Shown one piece after another: positions 44,639 through 55,228 of a stretch of 64,000 bases of DNA. Source of the DNA: Vicia villosa (taxonomy: Eukaryota; Streptophyta; Magnoliopsida; Fabales; Fabaceae); NCBI RefSeq assembly GCF_029867415.1, contig NC_081183.1:61950336-62014335 (forward strand), read 5' to 3'. The position numbers and the translations under genes were made by a program. Positions within the stretch are counted from its first letter, which is position 1; the number at the start of each line of letters is the position of its first letter. Below the pieces are notes generated by a model that did no database searches, was not told the DNA's origin, and worked only from the letters and a program-made list of their open reading frames with translations.

Positions 44639-45751
44639 AACTCCCCAAAACTTAAACCGTTGCTTGACCTCAAGCGACAATTACAAGAGAAAATGACCTT
44701 CCAGGCACACCGGTGTTCAGACGTGAGATATCCGTTTGTATTGCTCAAGAGACAGTTGGTTCGACATTCACATGACCCGACGAGTTTCTATTACAACATT
44801 AAACCTCAAGCTCCCCTTTCGGATACCTCTCCAACTATGCTTTGCACTTAAGTCTCTTTCCGATTTTCCTCCTTTTTCATTCAGACAATCATATTAAGGC
44901 ACTGCATTTTTAAGAATAATCATCACCTGCATGAGACGAATCAAGGCTTCTTATTTTCTTTTCCTGGCACCAAACTAGCAGCATTTGCTACTTTTAATTA
45001 CAGATGAAATTTTCAAACTTTGCAGTTATATATTGTCCTTTTGGACGACGTTTGGGGATCAATCTCCTTTGGGCTGAATGACCGGGTGAGGGTTACCCAA
45101 CTTAGCGAGTCGATTGCCTTTTACCGCCTTTCCATCATTTGGTGCCAGCTTTATATCTCTTTTTTTTTCAATCAGTCATCATGCAAGTGAATCTGAATTA
45201 TGCCAGACAGTATTAATAAACTACTCGAGGAGTACTTCTTAAGAGACAAGTACTATGGTGCAAATCTAAACGTTAGACTCGTATTTCTTTTAGGGAACCA
45301 AGGGTGTTTACCAAACCTCTTCTTGCCACATTATTCCAAACTTCCTGTCCTTAAACAATCCTCCCTTCATCTCTATATACTATTCCCGATCGCTTTTTAA
45401 GATCAAAACTCTTCAAAAAAAATTAAAATTTCGGTCAAAATTTGGGCAGAATTCACTTCATGGTTTCACATCATACCCATAACATAAAAATTATAAAATG
45501 CAAAGAGAAGAGCCTCCCCCAAACTTGAACTAAACATTGGCCTCAATGTTTCAGAACGAGCTCGAGAGAGGTGACTCACAGAGGGTATTGCACTCCAATG
45601 ATCACTTCCGAGATTTCACTAGAGATGCCCTCTTTTATTTCCTGAAAATAAAACAAACAAACAAACAAATAAATTACTTATTAAAACCGTGGGTTGCCTC
45701 CCACGAAGTGCTTCATTTAACGTCGCATGGCTCGACGGTCTATTCCCCTTG

Positions 45752-46399
45752 TTAGGGTGGCATATATGACACAAAGAACATGTCATCTTTTTTCTTTCTT
45801 TTGTTTGGTAGCAATCCCATGAACTTAAAGTACCGATGATGTTGCTGCCAAATCCTTTTCAGCTTAATTTTATTGAACAAGGCATAAATGTCTTCCAATA
45901 CTTTGTCAATTTCTTGTCTTTCATCTGCCTTGTTGTAAAAATAGTTTTTGGGAATACTCTTTTGTTGAAAATTTTCTTGTAGGATGTCCACCTCTTCACA
46001 AATTGTTAAATTTGTGGTTTTATCCAAAACTCGATCATCTTCAAGTTTCCTTATTTCTTTTTCCCCATATTTCTTTTTTACCTCAAATTCTTCTATTCTT
46101 ACTGCATCCTCTTCATCTGATGTTAAGCATTTTTCTTCTGGTTCCACATACTCTTCTTCCAACTGTAACTTTCTCCAAACAAACCTATCTGGATAAAAGT
46201 TAGCTTCCTTACATTCATTCATAAGGATTCTTACCTCCCTCTTATATGCTTTTAAAATTTTAGTCGCCTCTTCCAAGGTGACTCCTGAATCAGGCGACCA
46301 ACATGCAGGAGATACAGGTGGCAATGTATCAAAACAATACATAGCTACAAAACTCAGACAATTTGTTAGTAGCAAAGTATAGAAGAATTCATAAAGCAA
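45752..46399 (-). CDS. Short unknown ORF of the Athila-like element, copy 1
   Basis: The open frame spans 215 codons, but the first ATG is at 46342 (residue 20, MYCFDTLPPVSPACW), leaving 196. The product is rich in Glu, Lys and Asp (EEEYVEPEEKCLTSDEEDAV, EVKKKYGEKEIRKLEDD), probably largely helical, and ends in NKRKKKDDMFFVSYMPP. I do not recognise a domain. It is the first frame after the primer site, where gag would be in a full Athila element, and may be a leftover of that polyprotein. The copy at 49221-49868 differs at four residues. Confidence 0.55.
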   Translation of the reverse strand: MLYEFFYTLLLTNCLSFVAMYCFDTLPPVSPACWSPDSGVTLEEATKILKAYKREVRILMNECKEANFYPDRFVWRKLQLEEEYVEPEEKCLTSDEEDAVRIEEFEVKKKYGEKEIRKLEDDRVLDKTTNLTICEEVDILQENFQQKSIPKNYFYNKADERQEIDKVLEDIYALFNKIKLKRIWQQHHRYFKFMGLLPNKRKKKDDMFFVSYMPP

Positions 46400-46530
46400 A
46401 AATAATTAGCCTTTTTTTTCTTTTTTTTATATTAAAATCAAATTCAAATAAACAAAAACAAAAACAGAATTTTAGTTGACGAGCAACAAAATTTCAATTG
46501 AACTAAAATCAAAACTATATATTTTAGCAG

Positions 46531-46548
46531 TCCCCGGCAATGGCGCCA
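46531..46548 (-). other. Primer binding site, tRNA-Asp type, copy 1
   Basis: On the minus strand TGGCGCCATTGCCGGGGA complements the 3' end of plant tRNA-Asp at 17 of 18 positions. This primer is characteristic of the Athila lineage. Confidence 0.85.
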
Positions 46549-46554
46549 AAAACT

Positions 46555-48107
46555 TGATCGGAAAAATAGAAAGTGTACTATTTTGCCTCTGTAGTAATAA
46601 TAGGGAAATTTCCCGAATGTCGATCTCAAGGACTGCGTAGTAATATCGAGTTCAAATTGTAGTTCAATTAAACAAAAACTAATGTTGGGGTTATGTTTGC
46701 AAATTGTGACTAAATAATAATTAAAATAAGCAGAAAAGTAAATTGGCTTTTTAACAAATGTGAGTATTATGCTAGGGGTATAATGTGTGATTGTTCTTGT
46801 AATAACCTTGGATTTAGATCTCTTCAACAAGTTCATAACCTTTAATTACCGCCCTTTAGATTATTTTCCCCTAAGTCCTTAGTGGGAAAACCTTTGAACA
46901 TTCATCCTAAATCCTAAGTCCTTACAGAATTATGATGAAATCAAGCCTTTATGTTATCAAGAGTTAACCGGTAACTATAGGGTATCCCTAGTCCTAGGTG
47001 ATATCTCCTATAGTTTAATCGTACAAAAACCTTAACAACCACTGTCCAGCTTGTTGTTAACCGTAAATCAATCTTGTTGGTCCGACAAAGAAAGCTTAAA
47101 AACCTTGTACAATTAAATTAAAAAAGAAAACAATCTATTGATGAACTCAGGAATTCAAAATCATTACATAATCAAATCAGGGACACCCCCTAGCATTAGG
47201 GTTTAGTTACTCATATTTTTCAAAGAAAACAAAATATAAATTAGATACATTACAAGAATTGAGATGAAAGTTGATCTTCAATCGCTTCCGTTCATGAAAA
47301 CCTTCTTCTCTCCAAGGCCTTGCTTTCTCCAATCTTCAATCGTGTCTTCTCTTGGCCATAAAGTCCCCTTTTTCATCATTAAAACTCTTCTATATAGTGC
47401 ATACTCACTTAGGTTGGTTGGAAGTACCCAAAATGCCCCACAGCTTAACCCATAGAAAAAATATGAAAAAATCATAAAATCAGCGTCACATGCTGACACG
47501 GGCCGTGTCAGCCAACACGGGCACCCGTGTCAAACTTCTGTCATCTTAAAACTTATTTTTTTTCTCCCAGGCTTCCTGACACGGGTGCCTGTGTCAGGTA
47601 ACACTGCCCGTGTCAGCCCATAACTTCATATTTTTGCTTTGAGTTCTTCATCAAAGTTGTAGCCCTTTTCGTTAGCGAAATTTTTCCACGGGAACCGCGT
47701 CAATCGGAGTTACGAAGCTCTAGTTATGATCAAAATACTACACACCTGCCACGATGAGAAACATGCTGAAAATTTCCAGATCTCACACTTGCTAACATGA
47801 GTCGTGTCAGCCCCGTGACTTTCATCTCTGTTGCATTTTCTTGGCCACGCTTCATCCTAACACGGCCAGTTTCAGGTGACACAAGTGGTCGTGTCAGACC
47901 TCATGTAGCTTGATTTTTCACTTCCTTCGAAACTCCCCTTTTTGTACTTTTTCGTATTGATTTGTCTCGATTTATTCCTTTGAGCCTGCAAACCGTAAAA
48001 TACACAACCAAAGCATAAAATGTAGAAGAATGAAGTAAAATACTTGACAATATAAAGCAAAGACGACTAAAATCAATGGTAAATAAACGTGTAAAAACCA
48101 CTGATCA
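46555..48107 (-). mobile_element. Athila-like LTR copy 2, intact, 1553 bp
   Basis: Bounded by TGATCG (46555) and CTGATCA (48107). It is shared: a primer site lies on its left (46548) and a polypurine tract on its right (48108-48122), so it serves as 5' LTR of copy 1 and 3' LTR of copy 2. It holds the empty SIRE target site ACAAG at 47252-47256. Confidence 0.9.
47492..47598. repeat. Palindromic CACGGG/CCCGTG mini-repeats in LTR copy 2
   Basis: The same three dyads as in LTR copy 1, 3469 bases further on. Confidence 0.85.
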
Positions 48108-49220
48108 AACTCCCCAAAACTTAAACCGTTGCTTGACCTCAAGCGACAATTACAAGAGAAAATGACCTTCCAGGCACACCGGTGTTCAGACGTGAGATAT
48201 CCGTTTGTATTGCTCAAGAGACAGTTGGTTCGGCATTCACATGACCCGACGAGTTTCTATTACAACATTAAACCTCAAGCTCCCCTTTCGGATACCTCTC
48301 CAACTATGCTTTGCACTTAAGTCTCTTTCCGATTTTCCTCCTTTTTCATTCAGACAATCATATTAAGGCACTGCATTTTTAAGAATAATCATCACCTGCA
48401 TGAGACGAATCAAGGCTTCTTATTTTCTTTTCCTGGCACCAAACTAGCAGCATTTGCTACTTTTAATTACAGATGAAATTTTCAAACTTTGCAGTTATAT
48501 ATTGTCCTTTTGGACGACGTTTGGGGATCAATCTCCTTTGGGCTGAATGACCGGGTGAGGGTTACCCAACTTAGCGAGTCGATTGCCTTTTACCGCCTTT
48601 CCATCATTTGGTGCCAGCTTTATATCTCTTTTTTTTCAATCAGTCATCATGCAAGTGAATCTGAATTATGCCAGACAGTATTAATAAACTACTCGAGGAG
48701 TACTTCTTAGGAGACAAGTACTATGGTGCAAATCTAAACGTTAGACTCGTATTTCTTTTAGGGAACCAAGGGTGTTTACCAAACCTCTTCTTGCCACATT
48801 ATTCCAAACTTCCTGTCCTTAAACAATCCTCCCTTCATCTCTATATACTATTCCCGATCGCTTTTTAAGATCAAAACTCTTCAAAAAAAAATTAAAATTT
48901 CGGTCAAAATTTGGGCAGAATTCACTTCATGGTTTCACATCATACCCATAACATAAAAATTATAAAATGCAAAGAGAAGAGCCTCCCCCAAACTTGAACT
49001 AAACATTGGCCTCAATCTTTCAGAACGAGCTCGAGAGAGGTGACTCACAGAGGGTATCGCACTCCAATGATCACTTCCGAGATTTCACTAGAGATGCCCT
49101 CTTTTATTTCCTGAAAATAAAACAAACAAACAAACAAAGAAATTACTTATTAAAACCGTGGGTTGCCTCCCACGAAGCGCTTCATTTAACGTCGCATGGC
49201 TCGACGGTCTATTCCCCTTG

Positions 49221-49868
49221 TTAGGGTGGCATATATGACACAAAGAACATGTCATCTTTTTTCTTTCTTTTGTTTGGTAGCAATCCCATGAACTTAAAGT
49301 ACCGATGATGTTGCTGCCAAATCCTTTTCAGCATAATTTTATTGAACAAGGCATAAATGTCTTTCAATACTTTGTCAATTTCTTGTCTTTCATCTGCCTT
49401 GTTGTAAAAATAGTTTTTAGGAATACTCTTTTGTTGAAAATTTTCTTGTAGGATGTCCACCTCTTCACAAATTGTTAAATTTGTGGTTTTATCCAAAACT
49501 CGATCATCTTCAAGTTTCCTTATTTCTTTTTCCCCATATTTCTTTTTTACCTCAAATTCTTCCATTCTTACTGCATCCTCTTCATCTGATGTTAAGCATT
49601 TTTCTTCTGGTTCCACATACTCTTCTTCCAACTGTAACTTTCTCCAAACAAACCTATCTGGATAAAAGTTAGCTTCCTTACATTCATTCATAAGGATTCT
49701 TACCTCCCTCTTATATGCTTTGAAAATTTTAGTCGCCTCTTCCAAGGTGACTCCTGAATCAGGCGACCAACATGCAGGAGATACAGGTGGCAATGTATCA
49801 AAACAATACATAGCTACAAAACTCAGACAATTTGTTAGTAGCAAAGTATAGAAGAATTCATAAAGCAA
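49221..49868 (-). CDS. Short unknown ORF of the Athila-like element, copy 2
   Basis: This copy of the 215-codon frame (first ATG at 49811) is intact. Compared with copy 1 it has Phe for Leu (KIFKAYK), Met for Ile (VRMEEF), Lys for Glu (VLKDIY) and Met for Lys (NKIMLKR). I found one silent change. That ratio gives no sign of selection on the protein since the duplication, though the numbers are small. Confidence 0.55.
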   Translation of the reverse strand: MLYEFFYTLLLTNCLSFVAMYCFDTLPPVSPACWSPDSGVTLEEATKIFKAYKREVRILMNECKEANFYPDRFVWRKLQLEEEYVEPEEKCLTSDEEDAVRMEEFEVKKKYGEKEIRKLEDDRVLDKTTNLTICEEVDILQENFQQKSIPKNYFYNKADERQEIDKVLKDIYALFNKIMLKRIWQQHHRYFKFMGLLPNKRKKKDDMFFVSYMPP

Positions 49869-49999
49869 AAATAATTAGCCTTTTTTTTCTTTTTTTTATA
49901 TTAAAATCAAATTCAAATAAACAAAAACAAAAACAGAATTTTAGTTGACGAGCAACAAAATTTCAATTGAACTAAAATCAAAACTATATATTTTAGCAG

Positions 50000-50017
50000 T
50001 CCCCGGCAATGGCGCCA
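50000..50017 (-). other. Primer binding site, tRNA-Asp type, copy 2
   Basis: Identical to the copy at 46531-46548. Confidence 0.85.
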
Positions 50018-50023
50018 AAAACT

Positions 50024-50526
50024 TGATCAGAAAAATAGAAAGTGCACTATTTTGCCTCTGTAGTAATAATAGGGAAATTTCCCGAATGTCGATCTCAAGG
50101 ACTGCGTAGTAATATCGAGTTCAAATTGTAGTTCAATTAAACAAAAACTAATGTTGGGGTTATGTTTGCAAATTGTGACTAAATAATAATTAAAATAAGC
50201 AGAAAAGTAAATTGGCTTTTTAACAAATGTGAGTATTATGCTAGGGGTATAATGTGTGATTGTTCTTGTAATAACCTTGGATTTAGATCTCTTCAACAAG
50301 TTCATAACCTTTAATTACCGCCCTTTAGATTATTTTCCCCTAAGTCCTTAGTGGGAAAACCTTTGAACATTCATCCTAAATCCTAAGTCCTTACAGAATT
50401 ATGATGAAATCAAGCCTTTATGTTATCAAGAGTTAACCGGTAACTATAGGGTATCCCTAGTCCTAGGTGATATCTCCTATAGTCTAATCGTACAAAAACC
50501 TTAACAACCGCTGTCCAGCTTGTTGT
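50024..50526 (-). mobile_element. Athila-like LTR copy 3, truncated
   Basis: Matches the left 503 bases of LTR copy 2 and stops at CAGCTTGTTGT, where the sequence switches to an Ogre protease fragment. It is the 5' LTR of copy 2; the remaining two thirds of it have been lost. Confidence 0.85.
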
Positions 50527-51451
50527 CTCTCCTTTACAGGCCTATAGGTCATAGACGGTTGATATCCTAAACCCAAGCGATCCTTCTTTTCGAGAACATC
50601 AATCACCTTGCCCCAGTCTTCCGGGTTAGCATCTTGCAGGTCTCTCCAGGATGTCATTGATTTCTTTATCTTCTCCACGGGTAGCGTAATAGCAGTAGCA
50701 ATCTCTAAGGCTTGGAATGTTGTTTCCATTGCTCCTTCTTCAGCACCAATATACCTGTAAGACTCCAGATTGCCAACAAATATATCCTCTTCCCCATTGA
50801 CGGACACTATGGAGTTTTCGTCCACAAACTTCAGCGTTTGGTGGAGGGTTGATGTGATTGCCCCTGCTGCGTGAATCCAAGGGCGTCCAAGCAAGCAAGT
50901 ATAGGCCGATTCTATTTCCATGACTTGGAAATTTATGCAGAAAGTATGTGGTCCAATAACAACAAGGAGGTCCACTTCTCCAAAGACAGGGCTTTGTGAT
51001 CCATCAAAGTCTCTAACTACCAAGTGGCTAGGTCTTACAACGAGACCTTTCATAGCAATCTTCATAAGTGTAGCCTTTGGTAATACATTTAGCGAGAAAC
51101 CTGTGTCTATGAGAACTCTAGATAAGTGAGCTTTTCCACATTGTACAGATATGTGTAGGGCTTTGTTGTGTGATCTCCCTTGTGGCGGGAGTTCGCGATC
51201 ACTAAAACCTAAGCATGCCCCAGTGGTAAGATTGGCCACCACCCCATCAAATTGGTTTATTGTAATTTCCTTTGTTACATGAGCTGCATTTAGGATTCTC
51301 ATTAGGGCATCTCAATGCTTTTCTGAATTTACAAGTAGTGACATAAGTGATATCTTGGACGGTGTTTGATGTAACTGATCCACTACCCTATAGTCACTTT
51401 TCTTGATCAATGCCAAGAACTCTTCAGCAACCTTGTTGATAGTATCCTTGT
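50527..51451 (-). pseudogene. pro: Fragment of a second Ogre protease region
   Basis: The open part (51302-50484, 272 codons, the last 14 in Athila-like LTR) shows an Ogre-type aspartic protease: RVLIDTGFSLNVLP with Asp66, and YTCLLGRPWIHAAGAI. The usual Ser after DTG is Phe. A stop, TGA at 51312-51314, breaks the frame upstream, which otherwise continues to 51451 with family-like sequence. Both changes are consistent with C-to-T substitution (inference). The DNA is clearly diverged from the protease at 18839-20209. The left end is a truncation junction; the right end is the insertion point of the plus-strand Ogre-like element. Confidence 0.82.
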
Positions 51452-52928
51452 TGTTGCACCCCAAAATTTGCCCATCTATTTTATTTCTAACTAGCTTATG
51501 TTTCTCATATCATCTGCATTTTACGTCATAATAACTCACATTCGTTAACTAATAAATCTGACATGAGATCAAGTGTTTCTAGTGTTATTTATGGTTCTGA
51601 GTATCCTACTTCAAATAAGTCTGTTTCAACTGGTTCTTTTGTACGCACTGAAATTTATATTAGGTGGATTCATTATGATCAAGGCATGATTAGTCTTCAA
51701 AGGTATTTTCTAATTGAAGAAAAAAAAAAAGAAAACAAGTTGGTGATAATGGCGGCAATTGGAGTAGTTAAATTAAATGTTGCATAGAGTTGATGCTAGT
51801 GGAGGTCATTCAAGACTTTGTTTAAACCCATAAAGGTGTGAAGGTCTCGGTTGGGTTTTTTTCAGTATACAAAGTATTATGGTTTCAAAGCATCCATTCA
51901 AATGTTTCAGGTCCTTTTGCTTAAGGCCATTTTCAAAGCGTGATGTAATACAAGGTCATCGTGATTTATTCGAGTTTCGTCTACTGAATATTAAAAGAGT
52001 TCATTTAGAGTCACTCCATCACATTACAAGCTTCATCCACCTCAAAAGATTAAACAAAATACCAATACATGTTCATACAATGCCATTTCATCCAAACATA
52101 GTCCAAGTCATATTACACAAAAAATACACATCTAGAAATCTAAATATCATGCTACTACATTGCTTCTATACATGAGATCCTTTGTTCCTAAATCTTCAAT
52201 CATCTCCTTCGATTATCTTCCATTATCCACACCTTTTGCTGTCATCTTCCATTATTCTCCACCACGTCTTCATACTTCCATAAGCTCCTCAAAATCTTCA
52301 AGCATTCTTAATCTTCAAGGCCTCCACATCTATGTTATGCAACCAAAACCTGCATAAACAAAACAATTTAATTAACCCTGCACTTGGATAACTGAATTTC
52401 AAATCACATGATTATCACCATACAGCAAATGTACCTGCTCATCAAATCATAGCAACTAGCCTTGAGACATTGTGACCAACTTTCAGTTCTTATTTAACCA
52501 CCACAAACTAACAGCATAACTATTTTTCTAACCATAAATAACAGAAACCTACTAACTAACTGTTTTTCTAACTTATCCCAACCACCAGGTAACAACCTTT
52601 CAAACCACATACTAACCTCATAACTAACTTCATTCTGTTATAACCAAAACAAAACCATAACAGATTATATTCTCTATCCACATAACAGCCCTAACAGATT
52701 TTTAAGCTCCAATCCCTATAACTATCCAACAGAAACTTCCTAACTATTAACCACCTTATAACAGAAATATAACCGCCTCAGACCAATAACAAACTTTCAA
52801 CTGATTCCCTATAACTAACCTAACAACCTAACAGAAAGCTAACAAACTTCTAACCAATTCAGTTATAAACCTCTAACAGATTTTCAGAAGAAAAGAAACA
52901 GAATTGAAGAAGAGCAAGAAGGGACTTA

Positions 52929-52938
52929 TCTATATATA
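52929..52938 (+). promoter_or_regulatory. TATA box of the Ogre-like 5' LTR
   Basis: CTATATATAC followed by a CT-rich stretch (CTTCACTTCCCTGGGTCTCTCTCC) typical of plant transcription starts. The 3' LTR has the same sequence at 62282-62291. Confidence 0.7.
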
Positions 52939-53404
52939 CCCGAGTCTTCACTTCCCTGGGTCTCTCTCCATTTTTCCAGATTTCCACTCCTCCAGAACCG
53001 AATCCTTCACAACTCTGCCTCATACTCCATGAATCCTCTTCATCAGTCATCTTCAATTCTCTCACTCTCTGAACTTTGTGATACCATCTTCAATCTTTCT
53101 CAGCTTCCATGTCAATAATTCTGCAACCTCTCAGCATCTCATACCTTCTTCATCTTCGAGGCCTTCTTCCATTCAAGCACAACATCAACAAGTATCAATA
53201 ATCTTCAATCTTCAGTCACGCTTCGACGTCATCATCGTCTTCAACTGAACAACAACATCACGCAATCAACAAGATTCAGAATCGCAAATCAAAAAGCGAA
53301 AAAAAGAAGAAAGCGGAGAAGAAGAGCAAAGAATTGAAGAAACAATGGATGCTTAATATTATCTCACCTCTGGTTTTCCTCAACAATCATCTTCGGCTCA
53401 CATC

Positions 53405-53413
53405 CAGGTAAGT
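53405..53413 (+). promoter_or_regulatory. Consensus splice donor CAG|GTAAGT in the LTR
   Basis: A perfect plant 5' splice site lies about 480 bases after the TATA box. The same site is at 62758-62766 in the 3' LTR. It may mark a leader intron in the element RNA; no acceptor can be assigned with confidence. Confidence 0.45.
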
Positions 53414-54550
53414 CTTCGAATCGCTATTTCCATCATTCATCCCCTTCTGCGCCTTCGTTGATGTTACATGGTAGCTTGATGGCTTCTGATTATTTCCCCC
53501 ATGATCTCGCTCCATGATTCGCATCCATTAGCGTTTAATTTCGTTTATGCTTAGATCTAGGTTAAAACGAGATGAAATTGAGGGAGAACGAGAGCGGATT
53601 CGAAATTAGTGGAAAGATGCGAGTGAGGCCATGCAGAGTTTTGTGTTGGGAGGCTTCTCCGCCATGGCCGTCGCCGAGAGGCGATTTCCGGCCGCCGTTC
53701 GCAAGAAGAGCGAGAACGAGAGAGAGTCTGGGAGAGGGGATGGGGAACGTCACACTTAAGAAAACCTAATTCCCAATTCCATTTGTTCTTTTATTATTTT
53801 TATTTGATAAAAAATTGTTAATTGAAATAATAAATCAATTTGAATCTGAGTAAAAAACTATTGGGCCCAGCGAATTGCTAGCACACCACCCCTTGGCCCG
53901 GTGCACCATTTTTTGACTGAAACTGTGACAAAAAACCCCTTTGGGCTGGGCCCTACGCATTGATCACTATTTGCACCATAAAATCAATTAACACCCCCCT
54001 GTTTACTTTTGTTTTAATTAATAGATTTAGGTTTAATTAGATTTTTCTCCTATTTCTTTTAAGCAATAACATGCCAATTTTTTCTCCTATATTTTTAGAC
54101 TTCAACACTGATTTTTCACATAAAAATAATCACTAAAAATAGTAGTTTTAGGCTATTTTGTTTTAGTCTTTTACATGACTTGTAACTCAATTTCTCTCAT
54201 AAAATTCAATATAAAAAAATAGTAGTATTTTTAATTCATTTTGTACTATGTTTTTGACTTGTTACTATATGCTTGTATGCCAATTTTTGCACCATTGTAT
54301 TACTCACTATTGACTTATAATCGTGACTTTACTTCCATGTTTCTTTAATTCCTAACCTTTAGGTAGAAACCATGATAACATTAGGATCTAGAAATTCCCT
54401 TCATACTTAGGCTAGTTTCTTTTCCTTTTCAACTTTAAAACATCTAATAAATATCAAAATAAAATCCCCTTAAAAAATACAAAGAAAACACTTAATAAAA
54501 CATTAATAAAAAAGTGAAAATCCTTAAAAAGGGAATGAAAGCTTGAACGT

Positions 54551-54674
54551 CCCTTGCTTTAGGGAACGTTCGAGTGCTTGGATCTCCCTTGCTTTAGGGT
54601 TCCATTCAGGCGTAAGTTCCCAACTTCTAAAAAACACAAACCAAAGAGCAACTCGAGTCTCCCTTGCTTTAGGG
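54551..54674 (+). repeat. CCCTTGCTTTAGGG hairpin repeats in the Ogre-like LTR
   Basis: Three exact copies at 54551-54564, 54586-54599 and 54661-54674. The arms CCCT and AGGG pair across TGCTTT; in the first copy GAACGT and ACGTTC extend the stem imperfectly. The 3' LTR shows the first two at 63891 and 63926 before the window ends. Confidence 0.85.
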
Positions 54675-55210
54675 TGTCACTTGAACGCTCAAACTCTTTT
54701 CTCTATCTCGCCTCCGAGGCATTCTTTAATCGGACACGTTATTTCCGCTCCATTCCCAGCTTAAGACTCCAGAGGTCGAGCAGCGGAGTGCGAATGTAAC
54801 TTCGTCCACTAAAAAACACAAAAACAAACAAAAACTAAAGAGCCGAACTACGGCGCTCTGATTCCTGAAAAGGATACGTAGGCATTAGGTCGCGGGGCCT
54901 AAGCGAGCACAACTATTTATAAACCTTATTTTCCCCGTGTTTCTTTTTCTTTCATTTGCATGCATTCCCTTAGTAATTAAGCTTTAGATTTATACACCCT
55001 TTAGATAGCAACAAACATAGGTGGATACCATCGAGTACGATGGGCGTGAGGGGTGCTAGTACCTTCCCCTCGCGTAACCGACTCCCGTACCCTATCTCTG
55101 GTCGCAAAACCTTCTCTTATCCTTATTCTAGGTTTTCTGATATTCCTTTCCCTTATGGGATAAATATATTGGTGGCGACTCTGTTCATCATTTCGCGAGC
55201 GTGCGACAGC

Positions 55211-55228
55211 TGGCGACTCTGCTGGGGA
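55211..55228 (+). other. Primer binding site, tRNA-Arg type
   Basis: TGGCGACTCTGCTGGGGA lies two bases after the LTR. It is the tRNA-Arg site typical of Ogre elements. Confidence 0.9.

Larger units (their letters stand above)
44639..46554 (-). mobile_element. Athila-like internal region, copy 1 (no pol)
   Basis: On the minus strand this 1916-bp region has a tRNA-Asp-type primer site at 46548-46531, a short ORF (46342-45752), about 1.1 kb of non-coding sequence, and a polypurine tract at 44653-44639 just before the 3' LTR. No gag core, protease, RT or integrase motif is visible. It is a non-autonomous element. Small frames such as 45200-45400 on the plus strand are not supported. Confidence 0.82.
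48108..50023 (-). mobile_element. Athila-like internal region, copy 2
   Basis: A second copy of the 1916-bp internal region, 3469 bases after the first and nearly identical. It includes the polypurine tract (48122-48108), the unknown ORF (49868-49221) and the primer site (50017-50000). The stretch 48123-49220 holds no gene. Confidence 0.85.
51452..55208 (+). mobile_element. 5' LTR of the gag-only Ogre-like element, 3757 bp
   Basis: Starts TGTTGCACCCCAAAATTTGC and ends GTGCGACA, two bases before the primer site. It contains a TATA box (52929), a consensus splice donor (53408), a GC-rich patch (about 53585-53755) and three small hairpin repeats (54551-54674). Short frames such as 53572-53769 recur in the 3' LTR only as part of the repeat. 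Confidence 0.9.

Noticed and set aside
44403..45400. Several 60-81-codon frames repeated at 47872-48868
   Set aside because: Kept in both places only because of the 3469-bp tandem duplication; they overlap LTR borders and polypurine tract.
53572..53769. 65-codon frame, repeated at 62925-63122, and the antisense 63-codon frame
   Set aside because: Both copies are in the two LTRs of one element, so conservation reflects recent duplication; no recognisable protein.
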